From positions 1 through 22,284 of the IMG/VR virus record IMGVR_UViG_3300006790_000125: a DNA stretch of 22,284 bases, one strand, 5' to 3'. Shown piece by piece: positions 20,901-22,284 of this stretch (its first letter is position 1; the number at the start of each line of letters is the position of its first letter). The translations under genes and the position numbers were made by a program. A model generated the notes under the pieces. The model was not told the origin of the DNA, did no database searches, and worked only from the letters and a program-made list of their open reading frames with translations. The stretch comes from a virus.

Positions 20901-22284
20901 ACTTGCGGCTGGAGAATGCGTTTTAAGAAATATCGTGTAATAGCCCTATCCATCATAGGGGCTATGTCTTTACTTAAAGCAACCGCATCTTTTGTACCAC
21001 CACTTTCCAAAAGGCGCTGAGCACTGGTAAGTTTGCTTTTAAGTCCTTCTGCCTCCCAATCAGTGCCCATTTGCACGGAGCCTTCTTCCATGCCTTCTTC
21101 ATGCATGCGTTGGACTTTACGTCTTACCATCTCTCTAAAAGATTCACCTGCTTCGGTCATATCTTTCATAGCGTCTACAATCTCCCTAGCACCAAGACGC
21201 TCAAAATTCTTAGAAAGATATTTAAGTTTTTTATCGTCCAGTTTTCTTCCTTTGATATATTCAGCAAGACTAATATTTAGCTTTTGGTCACCTTCAAACT
21301 TGGTGCGGATAAAATCATTCATTACCTTATTAATATCAATACGGTAATCCTTACCCTTCATCTTATCCTGAACATCAAAGTTCATAAACTGCTCTTGGAT
21401 TTGTTTATATACACGCTCAGGAGAACCCAGCTTCTTCATTGAGCCATCTTTCACACCCCAGGATACAGCAATATCCTGTGGAGACATCTCATAAACAGAA
21501 CCAAGTTTATTGGGGTCTATAGATTTTCCTTTATGGGAAAATCCTATCTTACCAGACTTACCATCGTAATTATAATCTATGACTTGGCGATTGCCGTACT
21601 GCTTGGCAACAGAGATAGGTACAATAAAGTCAATCCCAGCTTCCTTCATAGCTTTGGTCATTGCTGGAGAGGCGCCGTGAAAAGCCAATTTACCAATAAG
21701 GGTACCAAGACCGCCTTCGTTAGAAGTGAAGAAAGGCTTGGCAAAGCCAGAAAACTCAGGTAGTCCCATATCCTGAACTATCATATCCAGCTTATCCATA
21801 CGAACAAGAACAGCGCCATCATCATGCTCCTGTTCCCATTGCTTTTCCCACCGCTTCATTAATTTCTTAACCTTGGGATCCCTGGACGCTTTTAAGTCAT
21901 TGGCAACTATATATCTAAATGGTCTGTCAAAGGTATCGGAAGTAAGCGAGTAGTAATCACTGAAAAGAGGCTGCTGCCGCTTATTAAAGTTCATTACATC
22001 CTTAATAAAGCCTTCGCCAGTTGCAATGTCTTTAATGTTGATACCGCCATTAATAGCTTCCCACCATCGCACATTAGACACAAACATTTCATCATACTGT
22101 GCCTTGGTGAAACCACCGTTTTCTGCAGCTTGTTTTCGTAGAGCAACATATTCATTTTTGAATGCGGGATCTAAAGACATCATATCATTGTAAATGCGAA
22201 TTTTCTCTGCTTTAAAATCCCCAAGATTCTTTTTCATAAAGATAAATACACTGCTATCTGATTTACCTGAGTAAGGGTAGTAGC
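14906..22284 (-). CDS. giant phage protein with DxDxD RNA polymerase core (virion RNAP-like), incomplete at 5' end
   Basis: At least 2443 residues from the ATG at 22237. The frame stays open to the window edge (YYPYSGKSDSSVFIF precedes that Met) and the ATG has no ribosome binding site, so the true start is likely beyond the window. Counting from Met 22237, GGADLDIDSAMIYV carries D574, D576 and D578, matching the G(S/A)DFDID.-.-.Y catalytic loop of single-chain double-psi beta-barrel RNA polymerases of crAss-like phages and YonO. It is preceded by VVRTPIDSVSG and FAGFTGIKGGGVLLHP and followed by MRGIAVNAKTQ and VTVTVDVAKYGKL, blocks that recur in those proteins. In crAss-like phages this protein is packaged and ejected to transcribe early genes. 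The other ~1700 residues are helical and charged, with one hydrophobic stretch near 2285-2310. Other giant virion or polyvalent proteins remain possible. Confidence 0.72.
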   Translation of the reverse strand, partial: YYPYSGKSDSSVFIFMKKNLGDFKAEKIRIYNDMMSLDPAFKNEYVALRKQAAENGGFTKAQYDEMFVSNVRWWEAINGGINIKDIATGEGFIKDVMNFNKRQQPLFSDYYSLTSDTFDRPFRYIVANDLKASRDPKVKKLMKRWEKQWEQEHDDGAVLVRMDKLDMIVQDMGLPEFSGFAKPFFTSNEGGLGTLIGKLAFHGASPAMTKAMKEAGIDFIVPISVAKQYGNRQVIDYNYDGKSGKIGFSHKGKSIDPNKLGSVYEMSPQDIAVSWGVKDGSMKKLGSPERVYKQIQEQFMNFDVQDKMKGKDYRIDINKVMNDFIRTKFEGDQKLNISLAEYIKGRKLDDKKLKYLSKNFERLGAREIVDAMKDMTEAGESFREMVRRKVQRMHEEGMEEGSVQMGTDWEAEGLKSKLTSAQRLLESGGTKDAVALSKDIAPMMDRAITRYFLKRILQPQVQGAKAIMRHYSLDLAQRESPNGNTSRLIKEENIFFLDDNFRDFPMLVLNNKGKLVKGTLFKQWEYYLNEKEGTVAKQQMAERMRSLVVRTPIDSVSGLADLEFAGFTGIKGGGVLLHPKIMRRLGGADLDIDSAMIYVNSLPKEFHRVGDAFKNDFHEIMEYADKKHGGYDKVIQRYIVKDKVQGRDSFAGMFDPFLRMHTASTIQNAGTVMRGIAVNAKTQMRMLYNVARQQKGGKLFHTDKNGFKLEFVPKKSEMDLKLHGMAAVTVTVDVAKYGKLVKPEVLKRILFESGFEALYVTDPSGKRIKLNSKGIEKFFGFSDYFINYKDSPIGEFADTVNKFFGKDWRTGMSWERRDVITAAENHPKWDQSVYRTLSDTIKQLDYSDSYFERLQMNTRGFSDFMKKINRIIKDNTELRRYVGNDFKGVPFAQLVKRMNILSRYYTADRSNRLLFEQPFNLATAEGIKRMAANKDVFNKFVEEHVLGKKPGNFLKKSKAYNEKYLQSETQREIFLKRYIKEINDFISNDFRDLATLKTINDTGSIHGIKFDADLPRYKKDGGSDQLVSLNKHFMDWATAVKNEFRDIYRKAKEVEEASPNQTALDRVNEILNGDGPASVKSKIAMAVDYINRNKRESDPEVTEKGLREFFDSYLLGAINKDGKTQSFFFVPQLVSKPVLQRFNDNMHEIFTLRGTRPKISDVEAFFSKDPTAKLVNEAAKLQNTVEDIEFLKPKIAVKDLSADMQGRYNRISKLLKVLSEHTGIKGDKLQKFISSWFAQVSGKADPRSYDKMDLAGFERFLDDVVNGSGLFRFFTRGKLSKFAGFWKEIDEKGVLKPSLGHWVKMSESTAFDHLKNDFNLIERQTRAWKWVRVPDPDNPGKFKQVREYGKYKSWAPTSHFQMLIDSNYGIAEYTSGMRNIIEDALQEKLGSRIINGSKSKENKIDDLVDVAWREIEAEGKIHKVKNEYKVSTEHIVDSENSAKFKKRLEDAIETYEKLQGEKYSYTIDGKTKHYEAREVINSMKEKIGEVMLDTYNQRIKLGNDFINILRGIIKKTSSDKIVKTSQGEIDVTEIPTTHLIKHFISPLTLPGAIVNKKGRHISLEEAHLINRETDIKNHSLDAWNNKKKKSNEVPQYDIDYKRTLKEVYQLKAIENLFKDDAGNRIPLFEFFNNKTGTRLIQGDAVKYLNNLYNMFKGDKLSAGWETKWEADVKYYLNRYGVLSRGMAIRQEAYKAYQKHNLSKNQMSNEDTLQRIGEFMNYFQRKNVMNESMGPQRGYVPWKESTDMYSQYLHDIALAERKINMPLYIRQKRRHDPMTGFQPIGFRENYMPHLNFDEEVINREILEHADKINRTVNSKEEAEKAHDALIKRKEKLIEDATKEDGGIADHAKDSLLLTDLAGDRGLRHLSALGGGKRPGNMLRRTVNFDGYSRHISEIGNYIGAIQHAIGSELSAVLSKKLIRDFSVKSPMGKYSKDWEHYMRIFARDVANAPSTVSEEMLNSEALNIKRTPWWYTSDQYLYSKKSVYKLVDKLSGRSKPSAFLKELYKKRQKGIETNGQMDLFNPKSREGFEEWWSKQQELFGVRYDAEGKPIKENMNFFSGKMRQYSQLEGKYQLATLLARMKVVVNNVFGGGTNSWVYNGATPIRNARNIEMWQSIDPRFKTMKDVDNWVYELGVVEEMIRYELGYLGMKREPNWGAFAKDASKLAVEKAKTGGEDNIYNVRLRDLAKRHNIGAKAMDVASQFMGRSELFLRTNTFKASYLAIRDSMSPVEYDLNDPYLIQQAKKGVKASQFLYSAPFRSPFARTSAGKVFSRFKLWAWNSVKFRKDVYKEAKYAGYRPGSKEFDRLQRMITADLFMIGLAKLLPYTMFDYSLPAPYSYFQDTSDWLFGSDEQRERAFYGALPRAIAPLHEFMPSILRGPEAVFGNIWTGNWERFANYTLVSYFPFGLLTRDVIGAIQSPALVGEFVTGVPLHRMGRLKEDILEGKKAPGYAPGFY
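18581..18607. repeat. perfect 12-bp inverted repeat inside giant gene
   Basis: GGAGATAAACTT-TTG-AAGTTTATCTCC: both arms match perfectly around a 3-nt loop, within the coding sequence. Other shorter palindromes in this gene are at 15319-15341 (8 bp, GC-rich), 19897-19914 (7 bp, tetraloop) and 20941-20964 (9 bp with a bulge). Confidence 0.55.

Noticed and set aside
14906-22237. DarB-like antirestriction or methylase giant protein
   Set aside because: No methylase or helicase motifs were seen, whereas the DLDID loop and its flanking blocks fit the phage RNAP group.

Overview
The window looks like part of a temperate bacteriophage (or integrated prophage) genome. It is AT-rich, densely packed and uses strong AAGGAG ribosome binding sites. 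It carries a tyrosine integrase, a 5'-truncated tRNA-Leu(UAA) copy that looks like an attP, a divergent repressor and early operon, a Sak4/SSB/primase-helicase/Gp157/resolvase replication module, and a very large protein with the DxDxD catalytic signature of phage double-psi beta-barrel RNA polymerases, as in crAss-like phages and YonO. The host is not identified by the sequence. The class II tRNA-Leu segment and the gene style suit a proteobacterium, possibly aquatic, but that is inference.

Layout, left to right. (1) 1-1640: one unknown small gene, a 39-aa membrane peptide, and about 1 kb of non-coding DNA packed with long complementary stems. These read as one or two structured RNAs on the + strand. 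(2) 1645-5466: a + strand operon of two unknown small proteins followed by a complete ubiquitin-like conjugation set. The set is a 69-aa beta-grasp modifier ending TGG-KGE, a 491-aa E2-like protein whose HPYMSSGGSWCFG aligns position for position with the eukaryotic UBC active site, a JAMM/JAB peptidase (HxHx7SxxD), and a ThiF/E1 enzyme. The operon closes with a 12-bp terminator hairpin. (3) 5468-6435: a minus-strand HTH-PAS regulator and a divergent control region with TTGAC repeats and an 18-bp palindrome. (4) 6436-13698: an early/replication operon, beginning with Sak4-like ATPase, SSB-like protein, HTH protein and primase-helicase. Gp157-family protein, small proteins and a PDDEXK resolvase follow, then a string of overlapping small accessory genes including a zinc-ribbon/DUF1599-like protein. 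(5) 13739-14870: integrase on the minus strand, partial tRNA-Leu and flanking 20-nt direct repeats. (6) 14906 to the right edge: the giant RNAP-containing gene on the minus strand. Its reading frame is still open at the window edge, so the gene is incomplete here.

The most exciting content is the phage-borne four-part Ubl-E2-JAB-E1 operon directly downstream of the large structured RNA region. The logic is that JAB trims the KGE tail to expose Gly-Gly, the E1 adenylates the modifier, the E2 cysteine carries it to a target, and JAB can reverse the linkage. No E3 is recognisable, and the target (host defence, host takeover, or virion maturation) cannot be read from the sequence.
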